From JABSQH01 sp039177505 (lineage in GTDB: Bacteria > Actinomycetota > Acidimicrobiia > Acidimicrobiales > Ilumatobacteraceae): a stretch of DNA of 13,466 bases. The stretch is from assembly GCA_039177505.1 (NCBI GenBank), contig JBCDFR010000073.1:1-13466 (forward strand). Reading direction: 5' to 3'. The number at the start of each line of letters is the position of its first letter. Position 1 is the first letter of the stretch. The notes below the pieces were generated by a model that worked only from the letters and a program-made list of their open reading frames with translations, ran no database searches and had not been told where the DNA came from. The translations under genes were made by a program, and so were the position numbers. This document shows positions 7,005 to 13,466 of the stretch, in pieces.

Positions 7005-8723
7005 TCACGGCAACAGGGTGACCGTGGTCGAGCGACGACCGGCACGTTGATGCCTGGCCTCGATGGCGATCTCGGTGCCCCGTGGCGCGCGGACGGTGAA
7101 GGTTGCCATCGCCCGTTCCGGCGAGCCGCCGCCGCCCTGCTCGAAGCGGGCAGACACCGCGCCGGCGAGCTGGCCGAGTTCCCGGCGCGTTGGTCCATCG
7201 AGCACGTCGGCCGCCGCGACACCGATCAGCTCGACCTCGATCGGCAACACGATCGCGTCGCGACGAGCCAGGGCGGTCACGTCGGTGGGCAACCATCCAC
7301 TGTTCAGCACCCCGACGAAGATGCGCCACACGTCGGCGTCGGCAGCATCGTTGTCGCCGCCGGTGATGCGATCGACCCCGACGTGCGCCAACTCCAGGCA
7401 GGGCGCGGCGAGTGCTTGGGTCAGGGCGAACTCGGCATGCCCCTCGACCTCCGCACGCAGGCGATGCGGCGGCGGATTGACCCACGATCGGAGATCGTTC
7501 CATCCACCGAGCTCCACGGGTCCGAGCTGTGGATGGTCGAACGGATACCAGTCGACGAAGCTGGCGTCTCGCTGATCGGCCGGAGGGGGTTGGGCATCCA
7601 CCCACCGCAGGGCGGCCACGACCTGTTCGTCGGTCGGTCCGACGAACCAGAAGTCGGTGCCGATCCGTTCGCCTGTTGCCGCGTGCACGAGATCCCAGAA
7701 CTCCGTGGTCCAGCTGTAGACCCCGAGATGCTCATAGGCCCAATCGTCGGCTGCGCCCGACTGCGTCTCGTTCGGATCCCAGGTGAGGTCTTCAAAAACC
7801 GAGTGCGCTGAATACCCGGTGAGCGCGGTGCCTCGTTCGGCGAGCTGCTTCCACACCCACACGTCGTCGGGCGGCAGTTGCGAGTCCGGTTGGGTGGCGC
7901 TGGGACGGAGCAAGAACCCACCCGCCGTGTGGAATGCGTTGTAGCCACAGATGTTCGGTCGGGCCGCGATGGCCCGCACGAGCGCATCGACCTCGGGCTC
8001 ACTCAACGGGTGATCGCCGGATCCCGGAACCGTCCGACCCCAACCAGCCGGGAAGTTGCGGTTGAGATCGAGACTCTCAGGTGGGCGAGGTCGGGGGACG
8101 GTAAACCCGTCGAAACCCTCGATGAATCCCTCGCTGTACACCCGATAGGTCGTCACGCCTTGTGGCGGACCGTCGAGCGGCACCGGCACCAGCGCGCGAG
8201 CGTCGTCTGGATGCGGCATCCACGGGCCGTGTTCGTCAGCAATACGCATCTCCAGAATCCGTCCATCACCGTCGATGTCCTCGGCGCACAACCCGGGCGA
8301 ACGACGGTCGTCGCGTGGCCACGGTCGAGTGGACGACCGCCGTAGACGAGGGCGATCAGCGAGCGCCCATTCGGCGCCATCGGGATTCACCCGTGGCACC
8401 ACGTAGAACGTTCGGGTCGCCAGGGCGCGCATGATGCGTACGTCTCCGGCGGCATGCCCCTCCAGGAGCCGTGCCACGACGCGGCACGCCGCGACCGTCG
8501 CAGTGAGTTCTACGGCGTGGATACTGGCGTCGATCCAGTGCGCCGGCTTCGATTCAGCCGGTCCAGTCGTGGTGTCGGTGATCGTCAGCAACCGCAGCGG
8601 CCGACCCTCATACGACGTGCCGTACGTCTCGACCGTGACCAGTCGCGGATGTGCGGCGGCAATGTCGTCGATCCACTGCGAGAGCTCCGCGAAGCGCAAG
8701 AACCGGTCGAACTCGTAGTCCAT
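7005..8723 (-). CDS. M14-family zinc carboxypeptidase
   Basis: The gene encodes about 572 residues with a complete M14 metallopeptidase active site. Counting from the GTG at 8732, the zinc ligands are His72 and Glu75 (HAVE, in DASIHAVELTA) and His268 (NAFHTAGG). The substrate Asn/Arg pair is at 224-225 (DLNRNFP) and the catalytic Glu is 344 (YSWTTEFWD). Between the first zinc motif and NRNFP lies a long insert (about 120-220) with a DIDGDGRILEMR segment resembling a calcium-binding loop. Residues after about 370 form an extra C-terminal region with beta-rich character. No signal peptide is visible, so a cytoplasmic peptidase is likely, unusual for classic digestive carboxypeptidases. The ATG at 8723 is used; the GTG three codons earlier is equally possible. 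The substrate is unknown. Confidence 0.9.
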   Translation of the reverse strand: MDYEFDRFLRFAELSQWIDDIAAAHPRLVTVETYGTSYEGRPLRLLTITDTTTGPAESKPAHWIDASIHAVELTATVAACRVVARLLEGHAAGDVRIMRALATRTFYVVPRVNPDGAEWALADRPRLRRSSTRPWPRDDRRSPGLCAEDIDGDGRILEMRIADEHGPWMPHPDDARALVPVPLDGPPQGVTTYRVYSEGFIEGFDGFTVPRPRPPESLDLNRNFPAGWGRTVPGSGDHPLSEPEVDALVRAIAARPNICGYNAFHTAGGFLLRPSATQPDSQLPPDDVWVWKQLAERGTALTGYSAHSVFEDLTWDPNETQSGAADDWAYEHLGVYSWTTEFWDLVHAATGERIGTDFWFVGPTDEQVVAALRWVDAQPPPADQRDASFVDWYPFDHPQLGPVELGGWNDLRSWVNPPPHRLRAEVEGHAEFALTQALAAPCLELAHVGVDRITGGDNDAADADVWRIFVGVLNSGWLPTDVTALARRDAIVLPIEVELIGVAAADVLDGPTRRELGQLAGAVSARFEQGGGGSPERAMATFTVRAPRGTEIAIEARHQRAGRRSTTVTLLP

Positions 8724-8764
8724 CGTCGTCACCGTAGAACCGATCGAGGAGCTCGCTCAGTTAC

Positions 8765-8796
8765 ATCTTGATATTCATTCTCTTGATATTAAGATA
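8765..8796. promoter_or_regulatory. Putative MarR operator and promoter in the AT-rich divergent region
   Basis: TCTTGATATT occurs twice as a direct repeat (8766-8775 and 8781-8790). The second copy extends to TCTTGATATTAAGA (8781-8794), a near-palindrome in which six of seven base pairs match. The 46 bases 8761-8806 contain only 11 G/C, against a strongly GC-rich background. For the exporter gene, TTGATA (8768-8773) and TAAGAT (8790-8795) could be -35 and -10 boxes with a 16-base spacer. The operator would cover both. Confidence 0.55.
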
Positions 8797-8806
8797 CTTA
8801 CTTATC

Positions 8807-9808
8807 ATGAAGCGATGGACAGTCGTCACCACGCTCCTGGCCCCAGTGCTGTGGGGCACGACATACATCACGGTCACCGAGTTCCTTCCCGCAGACCGTC
8901 CGCTCCATGTCGCCGCGACCCGAGTACTCCCCGCGGGGCTGCTGCTCGCCGCCCTGGCTTGGTATTCCGACCGCTGGGTGCCCACTCGTCGACAACTACC
9001 CATGTTGCTCGCTCGCTCGGTCACCACGTTCGGGGTCTTCTTTCCGTTGCTGATCGTCGCCGCCTATCGACTGCCCGGCGGCGTCGCTGCAGCGGCGGGC
9101 GGAGTGCAGCCGCTACTCGTCGCCGCGATCGGTGGTGCCGCCGACCGCCGCTGGCCGCGCCGTCGCGACATCCTGATCGGGGTTGCTGCCGCGGGTGGCG
9201 TGGCCATGGTGGTGATTCGTCCGGGAGCAGACGTCGACCTACTGGGAGTCGTCGCCGCGCTCTTGGCCAACGTGTCCTTCGCGATCGGCGTCGTGCTCGC
9301 CAAGCGCGACCGCACCGAGGCGCATCTCATCGGAGGCACGGGATGGCAGATGTTGATCGCATCGGTGCTGCTCGTACCGCTGGCAGTCGCCGTGGAGGCA
9401 CCACCAACCGCACTGAGCGCCGGCAACGTGCTGGGAACGCTGTACCTGGGCGTAGTGGCCACCGGTGTCGCCTTCGTGTTCTGGTATCGCGGCATCCCGC
9501 GCCTGCCGGCCCAGGCACCACCATTGCTGGGCCTGGCCGCACCGATCACCGGAGCGACGCTCGGCTGGCTCGTTCTCGGCGAATCCCTCACGGTGATCCA
9601 GATCGCCGGATTCGCCCTCACGATTTCCGCGATCGGGTACGGCGCACTACTCGGCGTGCATCGGGATGCGACGAGCGAGGTCAGCGTCCGCTACTCGCCC
9701 GCATGGCCGGTGCGCGACGACGAGTGTGCGCAGGCGTTCACGTCGGCGACGTCGACGGCAGCGGGACGAAGAAGCCGTCGATCCGGGCCGCCGCGCTACG
9801 TGATCTGA
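8807..9808 (+). CDS. DMT-superfamily (EamA) transporter, probable exporter
   Basis: The gene encodes 333 residues with about ten predicted membrane helices in two EamA repeats. The first repeat includes LAPVLWGTTYITVTEFLP and the helix-ending P-x-G pattern. The second includes VVATGVAFVFWYRGIPRLPAQAPPL and APITGATLGWLVLGE, a highly characteristic EamA ending. Such proteins export amino acids or other metabolites; the substrate here is unknown. The ATG at 8807 has no Shine-Dalgarno sequence and lies 11 bases after a -10-like TAAGAT, so the mRNA is probably leaderless. An in-frame ATG at 8768 lies inside the putative operator and is rejected as the start. The last 35 or so residues are a polar, Arg/Ser-rich tail. 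Its 3' end overlaps phnE1 by 13 bases, tail to tail. Confidence 0.88.
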   Translation: MKRWTVVTTLLAPVLWGTTYITVTEFLPADRPLHVAATRVLPAGLLLAALAWYSDRWVPTRRQLPMLLARSVTTFGVFFPLLIVAAYRLPGGVAAAAGGVQPLLVAAIGGAADRRWPRRRDILIGVAAAGGVAMVVIRPGADVDLLGVVAALLANVSFAIGVVLAKRDRTEAHLIGGTGWQMLIASVLLVPLAVAVEAPPTALSAGNVLGTLYLGVVATGVAFVFWYRGIPRLPAQAPPLLGLAAPITGATLGWLVLGESLTVIQIAGFALTISAIGYGALLGVHRDATSEVSVRYSPAWPVRDDECAQAFTSATSTAAGRRSRRSGPPRYVI

Positions 9809-10629
9809 CGGTTGACCCAACTGCTGATCAACTCGATGCCGCCGACGATCACGAAGATGCAGAAGATGATCCCGCCCGCGACCTCGAAGTTCAACGTCCG
9901 CATCGCGTTGCTCAACAAGAACCCGATGCCACCGGCACCGACGATCCCAAGCACCGTCGACGCGCGCAGGCTCACGTCGAACACATACAGACCCTGACTC
10001 AGCAGTGCCGGCCACACCTGCGGGAAGACACCGGACGTCGTTTCTTGCAGGCGAGTCGATCCGGTGGAGATCACTCCCTCGCGCGGACCGGCGCGCGCCT
10101 CTTCGATCGCGTCGGCGAACAGACGGGTGGAGAACCCGAACATCCCAATCGCCAGGGCGATCGTGCCCGTTCGTGGTCCGAGACCGATCGCGGCAACGAA
10201 GATCACTGCGAGTACCAGCTCGGGTGTTGCGCGCACGAGAATCGTGATCAGTCGAGCGGTGCGGAACACGAACCGATTCGGTGCGACGTTCGATGCTGCG
10301 AGGAACGACACGGGCACGGCGACGATCATCGCCATGAACGTCGCCGCGAATCCGATGGCCACCGTCTCAACGAGGTCGGTCCGTACGGCTTCGGTCCACC
10401 AGTCGAGGTTTCGCGGCACCAGGCGCCACAGGGTCGACGGCACGTCGACCAACGAAGAGAAGAACCGTCCGACGTCGATGTCCGGAACGACGAACGACAA
10501 CACCGTGAACACCGCGACTCCGGCCGCGAGCACCGTCAACTTGATGCGGTCGGCGGTCCACGGCGGCGTGAGTTCGACATCGGTCACCTCGCCGCTCGTC
10601 GACGATGACACTTCCGACCCGACGGGCAA
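9796..10629 (-). CDS. phnE: Phosphonate-type ABC transporter permease, second copy
   Basis: The gene encodes 277 residues of a PhnE-family permease, the membrane channel of a phosphonate, phosphate-ester or phosphite importer. About six membrane helices are predicted. The cytoplasmic EAA-type loop that contacts PhnC reads EEARAGPREGVISTGSTRLQ. The segment LTPPWTADRIKLTVLAAG aligns with LSPPWTRRRITLTLLACG of the preceding permease, showing they are paralogues. The only start found in frame is a TTG at 10629, seven bases after the upstream stop codon, or a GTG at 10611. However, the frame stays open and coding-like further upstream, to the six-G run at 10715-10720, so the true protein may begin as an extension of phnE2. 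The 3' end overlaps the convergent DMT exporter gene by 13 bases. Confidence 0.9.
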   Translation of the reverse strand: MPVGSEVSSSTSGEVTDVELTPPWTADRIKLTVLAAGVAVFTVLSFVVPDIDVGRFFSSLVDVPSTLWRLVPRNLDWWTEAVRTDLVETVAIGFAATFMAMIVAVPVSFLAASNVAPNRFVFRTARLITILVRATPELVLAVIFVAAIGLGPRTGTIALAIGMFGFSTRLFADAIEEARAGPREGVISTGSTRLQETTSGVFPQVWPALLSQGLYVFDVSLRASTVLGIVGAGGIGFLLSNAMRTLNFEVAGGIIFCIFVIVGGIELISSWVNRQIT

Positions 10630-10636
10630 GGGCTGT

Positions 10637-11614
10637 TCACTCTCGATAGCCGACGTACGACGACGCGCCAGAAGCCTCGACAGCGACTCGGTGAGCGAGT
10701 ACCCGAAGATGCCACCCCCCAGCGGCGCGCAGTCTGACCGAGTTGGCGAGCGGGTCGGTGGGGCCGAGAATCGTGCGGCGAGCGGCTTGTGACAGCAGCT
10801 CCATCACGATCACCGCGACGATGATCACCACGGTCACACCGAGCAACTCCTGGTAGCGAAGGTTGCCCTGCACACCCCGGATGTACAGACCGATCCCGCC
10901 TCCGCCGACGAGGCCGATCAACGTGCCCTCGCGGAAGTTGATCTCGACGCGATACAGCGACGTGGCGATGACCGACGGCACCATCTGCGACCACACGCCG
11001 GTCAATAGCTCCTGGCCACGCGAAGCTCCAGTGGAGGCAACACCATCGCGCGGACCCAGCTCGATGTTGTCGGCGGCGGCGCTGAAGAGCTTGCCGCAGA
11101 ACCCGATCGAGTGCAGCCCGATGGCGAGGATCCCAGCGATCGGCCCGATCCCGAAGACACGCACGAACACCAGGGCCAAGATCAGCGACGGGACGGCCCG
11201 GGCGAACGCAATGAACAGCATTGCGGCAGTCCGGATGATCGGATTCGACACGACGTTGCGCGATGCCAACAGTCCCAGCGGGATCGACAACGCGACACCG
11301 ATCACCGTCGCCAGAAACGCCATGAAGAACGTGTCGGCGAGCAGCTGCAGCACTTCCGATCGGTCTTCGGCCGGGATGAATGGCGGCCACATGCGCTGCA
11401 GCAGATCCCAGGTCTCCGGCCATCCCTCGATCAACGGGAACAGCGTCATCTCGACCCGTCGGAGACCCCAGATCGACCCGGCGAGGAATCCGCACGCGAG
11501 CAGCGTCAAGGTGATGCGGCGACGCGTCCACGGCGGCGAGAGCGGCACCTGATCCGCAGTCGGGCGCGCCTGCGGCGCCGGCGTGTCGATGGACGGTTCC
11601 TCGAGCAGTGACAT
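10637..11614 (-). CDS. phnE: Phosphonate-type ABC transporter permease, first copy (C-terminus possibly frameshifted)
   Basis: The gene encodes 325 residues of a PhnE-family permease. Helices and loops match the family, with the EAA-type loop ADNIELGPRDGVASTGASRG and the segment FREGTLIGLVGGGGIGLYI. The ATG at 11614 lies three bases after the phnC stop codon, which implies translational coupling. The domain proper ends near ARRTILGPTDPL. The last 30 or so residues follow a run of six G (10715-10720), have a lower GC3 (about 65%) and look unlike a permease tail. In the +1 frame the same DNA reads GGGIFGYSLTESLSRLLARR and runs into phnE1. This may be a sequencing error, a slippage site or a natural split of a fused permease. 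Two PhnE subunits per importer are common in actinobacteria and fit a heterodimeric channel. Confidence 0.9.
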   Translation of the reverse strand: MSLLEEPSIDTPAPQARPTADQVPLSPPWTRRRITLTLLACGFLAGSIWGLRRVEMTLFPLIEGWPETWDLLQRMWPPFIPAEDRSEVLQLLADTFFMAFLATVIGVALSIPLGLLASRNVVSNPIIRTAAMLFIAFARAVPSLILALVFVRVFGIGPIAGILAIGLHSIGFCGKLFSAAADNIELGPRDGVASTGASRGQELLTGVWSQMVPSVIATSLYRVEINFREGTLIGLVGGGGIGLYIRGVQGNLRYQELLGVTVVIIVAVIVMELLSQAARRTILGPTDPLANSVRLRAAGGWHLRVLAHRVAVEASGASSYVGYRE

Positions 11615-11617
11615 TGC

Positions 11618-12475
11618 TCAGCCGGCGAGAGCGTGCGCCGGAGTCTCGGCGTATTCGTCGACCTTCTCCCCGGTGGGATCGAGCCGGCGGTACACCTGCA
11701 TCACGTCTTCGGTGTCGAGGTTTCCATCGACTGGCGTGTCGAGCACCACTTGACCGTCGCGCAAGCCGATCAAGCGGTGTGCCCAGTTGATCGCCAGATC
11801 GACCTGGTGCAGGCTGCACAGCACGGTGATGTTGTCCTCGACACAACACTGGAACAGCGCATCCATCACCTGACCCGAGATCTCCGGGTCGAGTGAGGCC
11901 ACCGGTTCGTCGGCCAGCACGATGCGCGGTTGCTGCATCAATGACCGGGCGATGGCCACGCGCTGCTGCTGTCCGCCGGACAACGTGTCGGTCCGCTGCC
12001 ATGCGCGGTCGGCGAGCCCGACGCGATCGAGTTGCTCGATCGCTCGCCGGCGCAGCGACTTGGGATACATCCGGGCTCCGAGCCGTGGGCCACGCAGTTC
12101 ACCGAGCGCGCCGGTCAGCACGTTCTCGATGCACGTCAGGCGGCCGACGATGTTGAACTGCTGGAACACGAAGCCGACATCACGGCGCAGCGAGCGCAGC
12201 GACTTGCCTTTGGCCCGCACGACGTCGGTGCCGAGTACATTGACCTGCCCATCCGTTGGCCAGGTCAGGCCGTTGAGATGTCGCAACAACGTCGACTTGC
12301 CCGATCCGGAGAGCCCGATGATCACGAGCAGTTGACCTTCCGGGACATCGAAGCTGACGCCGTCGAGGGCGACCACGTCGCCACCATCGAACTCCTTTCG
12401 CAGGTTTCGCACGCTGACTACATCGGGTCGGCGTGTGCCGTTGGCGATGGGCACGCTCGATGGTGGCGATGTCAT
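11618..12475 (-). CDS. phnC: Phosphonate-type ABC transporter ATP-binding protein
   Basis: This 285-residue ATPase powers the importer. All motifs are intact: Walker A GLSGSGKST (54-62), Q-loop VFQQF (104-107), signature LSGGQQQR (165-172), Walker B IVLADEP (185-191), D-loop SLDP and H-loop His223 (SLHQVDLA). The sequence around FQQFNIVGRLTCIENVL is typical of PhnC rather than of other importer ATPases. A C-terminal extension of some 30 residues follows the last helix. The ATG at 12475 lies 64 bases after the phnD stop codon, and the stop is three bases from phnE2. The order phnD-phnC-phnE-phnE is a common arrangement. Substrate choice is made by PhnD, so this gene alone cannot distinguish phosphonate from phosphite uptake. 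Confidence 0.95.
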   Translation of the reverse strand: MTSPPSSVPIANGTRRPDVVSVRNLRKEFDGGDVVALDGVSFDVPEGQLLVIIGLSGSGKSTLLRHLNGLTWPTDGQVNVLGTDVVRAKGKSLRSLRRDVGFVFQQFNIVGRLTCIENVLTGALGELRGPRLGARMYPKSLRRRAIEQLDRVGLADRAWQRTDTLSGGQQQRVAIARSLMQQPRIVLADEPVASLDPEISGQVMDALFQCCVEDNITVLCSLHQVDLAINWAHRLIGLRDGQVVLDTPVDGNLDTEDVMQVYRRLDPTGEKVDEYAETPAHALAG

Positions 12476-12490
12476 GGTCGACTGCTCTCT

Positions 12491-12522
12491 CTCGTGGTGG
12501 ACGATTGGCTCGTGGTGAACGA
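12491..12522. repeat. Direct repeat in the phnD-phnC gap
   Basis: Two 14-base units, CTCGTGGTGGACGA (12491-12504) and CTCGTGGTGAACGA (12509-12522), match at 13 of 14 positions and start 18 bases apart. On the coding (minus) strand they contain GTTCACC and GTCCACC, similar to the half-site of actinobacterial Pho boxes. Real Pho boxes have contiguous 11-base units, so the spacing does not fit well. Confidence 0.45.
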
Positions 12523-12539
12523 CTGGGTCAACGGGTTGC

Positions 12540-13466
12540 TCAGCCGCCGGGCTCGCAGCGCGACGCGCCGGTCACTTCGCACACCTGACGGATGCCGTCG
12601 TAGAACTCGTCGTCCTTGGCGACGTAGCCCCAGGTGTCTTCCTCGTCGGCGAAGGAGCAGTCGTTGTCCTCGGAGGTGCCCGAGCAGTAGCCGTTCTCGA
12701 TGGCCCAGTCCTCGTTGACCTTGGTGGTCATCACTTCCTGGTAGGCCTCGACGAAGCTGGCGGGCAGCGAGTTGCTGATGGCCATCGGTGCACCCGAGAT
12801 CGTCTCGCTCTTCCACACGATCTTCAGGTCGGCTGCGTCGGGATTGACGTCCTCGCTTTCCACCGAGTCAACAACACCGGCGATGTCGCCCGACTCGATC
12901 AGCTGGTTGGTCACCATCGAGTCGTAGGCGAACCCGGCGTCACAGTCGCCGTTGGCGACCGCAATTGCCGAGGCGTCGTGACCACCAGCGAAGGTCGGCG
13001 ACAGATCGGTCGACGTCTCCGATGGATCGATTCCTGCTGCCAGCAGGCCCTCCGACGGGAACAGGAAACCAGAGGTCGAGCCCGGGTCGACGAAGCACAC
13101 GTTCTTCCCGGCAAAGTCCTCGATCGTGTTGATGTCGTCGTTGTCGGCCTGCGTCAGGGCGTAGCTTCGGTAGCCGGGCTCGATGTCGGGTCCATCGGTC
13201 ATCACGCCAGCGACGCTGACATCGGCGCCGTTGCTGGTGGCGATGACGTAGGAGAACCCACCGAACTGAGCGGCATCGACGCGCTCGGCGATGATGCCCT
13301 CGATCACGCCGGCGTAGTCGCTGGCCTGGAAGAACTCGATCTCGTCGAGGCCCAGTTCGTCTTGCAGGATGGCAACCGTGGTGTCGAAGTCGGCTTCGAG
13401 GCTCGAGGCGTTCTCGGCGGGAACGGCCCCGAACGTGATGCTCGTCGGCCAGTCGGCGGGACGTTC
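12540..13466 (-). CDS. phnD: Phosphonate/phosphite-type substrate-binding protein (5' end outside window)
   Basis: The visible 308 residues are the periplasmic-type (here lipoprotein or cell-surface) binding protein of the importer; the signal peptide lies beyond the right edge. The left lobe begins with TFGAVPAENASSLEADFDTT, a standard PhnD opening (F-G-x-x-P-x-E). The anion-binding STSG sits in CFVDPGSTSGFLFPS (bases 13068-13079). A conserved His-Asp pair occurs in GGHDASAIAVANGDCDAG (near 12980), the pattern of PhnD, PtxB and HtxB proteins that bind P-C or P-H compounds. The C-terminal region is unusually long and acidic, with four cysteines in the last 50 residues, possibly two disulfides. 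The exact ligand cannot be read from this fragment. It is the first gene of the visible operon and is followed by phnC. Confidence 0.93.
   Translation of the reverse strand, partial: ERPADWPTSITFGAVPAENASSLEADFDTTVAILQDELGLDEIEFFQASDYAGVIEGIIAERVDAAQFGGFSYVIATSNGADVSVAGVMTDGPDIEPGYRSYALTQADNDDINTIEDFAGKNVCFVDPGSTSGFLFPSEGLLAAGIDPSETSTDLSPTFAGGHDASAIAVANGDCDAGFAYDSMVTNQLIESGDIAGVVDSVESEDVNPDAADLKIVWKSETISGAPMAISNSLPASFVEAYQEVMTTKVNEDWAIENGYCSGTSEDNDCSFADEEDTWGYVAKDDEFYDGIRQVCEVTGASRCEPGG

Noticed and set aside
6240..7811. Plus-strand open frame of 523 codons
   Set aside because: It runs antisense to the lipoprotein, marR and M14 carboxypeptidase genes, which carry complete catalytic and DNA-binding motifs; its composition is that of antisense GC-rich DNA.
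8815..10608. Plus-strand open frame of 597 codons
   Set aside because: It shadows the DMT exporter in another frame and runs antisense to phnE1; the translation is low-complexity Arg/Ser/His with no domain.
10584..12002. Long minus-strand open frame (472 codons) across phnE2 and the 3' half of phnC
   Set aside because: It is an Arg/Ala/Gly-rich shadow in another frame of genes with intact family motifs; long shadow frames are expected at this GC content.
9796..13466. A phosphonate degradation locus
   Set aside because: Only the importer genes are present; no C-P lyase, phosphonatase, aminotransferase or phosphite dehydrogenase gene is in the window, so catabolism cannot be claimed.

Overview
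The window is a dense, high-GC chromosomal segment from what looks like a high-GC actinobacterium. GTG and TTG starts are common and codons are strongly G/C-ending. The heme-degrading monooxygenase resembles mycobacterial MhuD, and lysC carries an internal beta-subunit start of the corynebacterial type. A marine Acidimicrobiia (Ilumatobacter-like) source is my inference from overall character; nothing here proves it. No rRNA, tRNA, CRISPR array, insertion sequence or phage gene was seen, and no gene-free stretch exceeds about 110 bases.

Layout. Positions 1-69 hold the 3' end of a gene, possibly an ATP-dependent DNA ligase. A MhuD-like heme monooxygenase (144-482) is followed by a hairpin-bearing intergenic repeat. 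Then come lysC (594-1844, with a nested beta-subunit start at 1332) and asd (2818-3855), the first two steps of the aspartate pathway to lysine, threonine, methionine and diaminopimelate. They are separated by an opposite-strand SAM methyltransferase gene. A small MazG-type pyrophosphohydrolase gene (3889-4137, minus) is divergent from an AEC-family permease gene (4218-5183), whose leader contains mutually exclusive hairpins.

From 5244 to 8723 everything reads on the minus strand: an M14 zinc carboxypeptidase, a MarR regulator, a small Cys-rich lipoprotein, a Nudix hydrolase, and a second lipoprotein that is a paralogue of the first with identical Cys spacing. A second copy of the hairpin repeat lies directly after the last stop codon. 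The carboxypeptidase-marR pair is divergent from a DMT/EamA exporter gene (8807-9808). The intergenic region between them is strikingly AT-rich and contains a near-palindrome and a direct repeat that look like a MarR operator over a leaderless promoter.

From 9796 to the right edge is a minus-strand phosphonate/phosphite-type ABC importer in the order phnD (5' end cut off), phnC, phnE2, phnE1. The two permease genes are paralogues and appear to be separated by a frame change at a six-G run. No phosphonate-degrading gene is visible, so the transported substrate cannot be named. The best candidates for something undescribed are the paralogous lipoprotein pair around the Nudix gene, the repeated intergenic hairpin element, and the phnE2/phnE1 junction.
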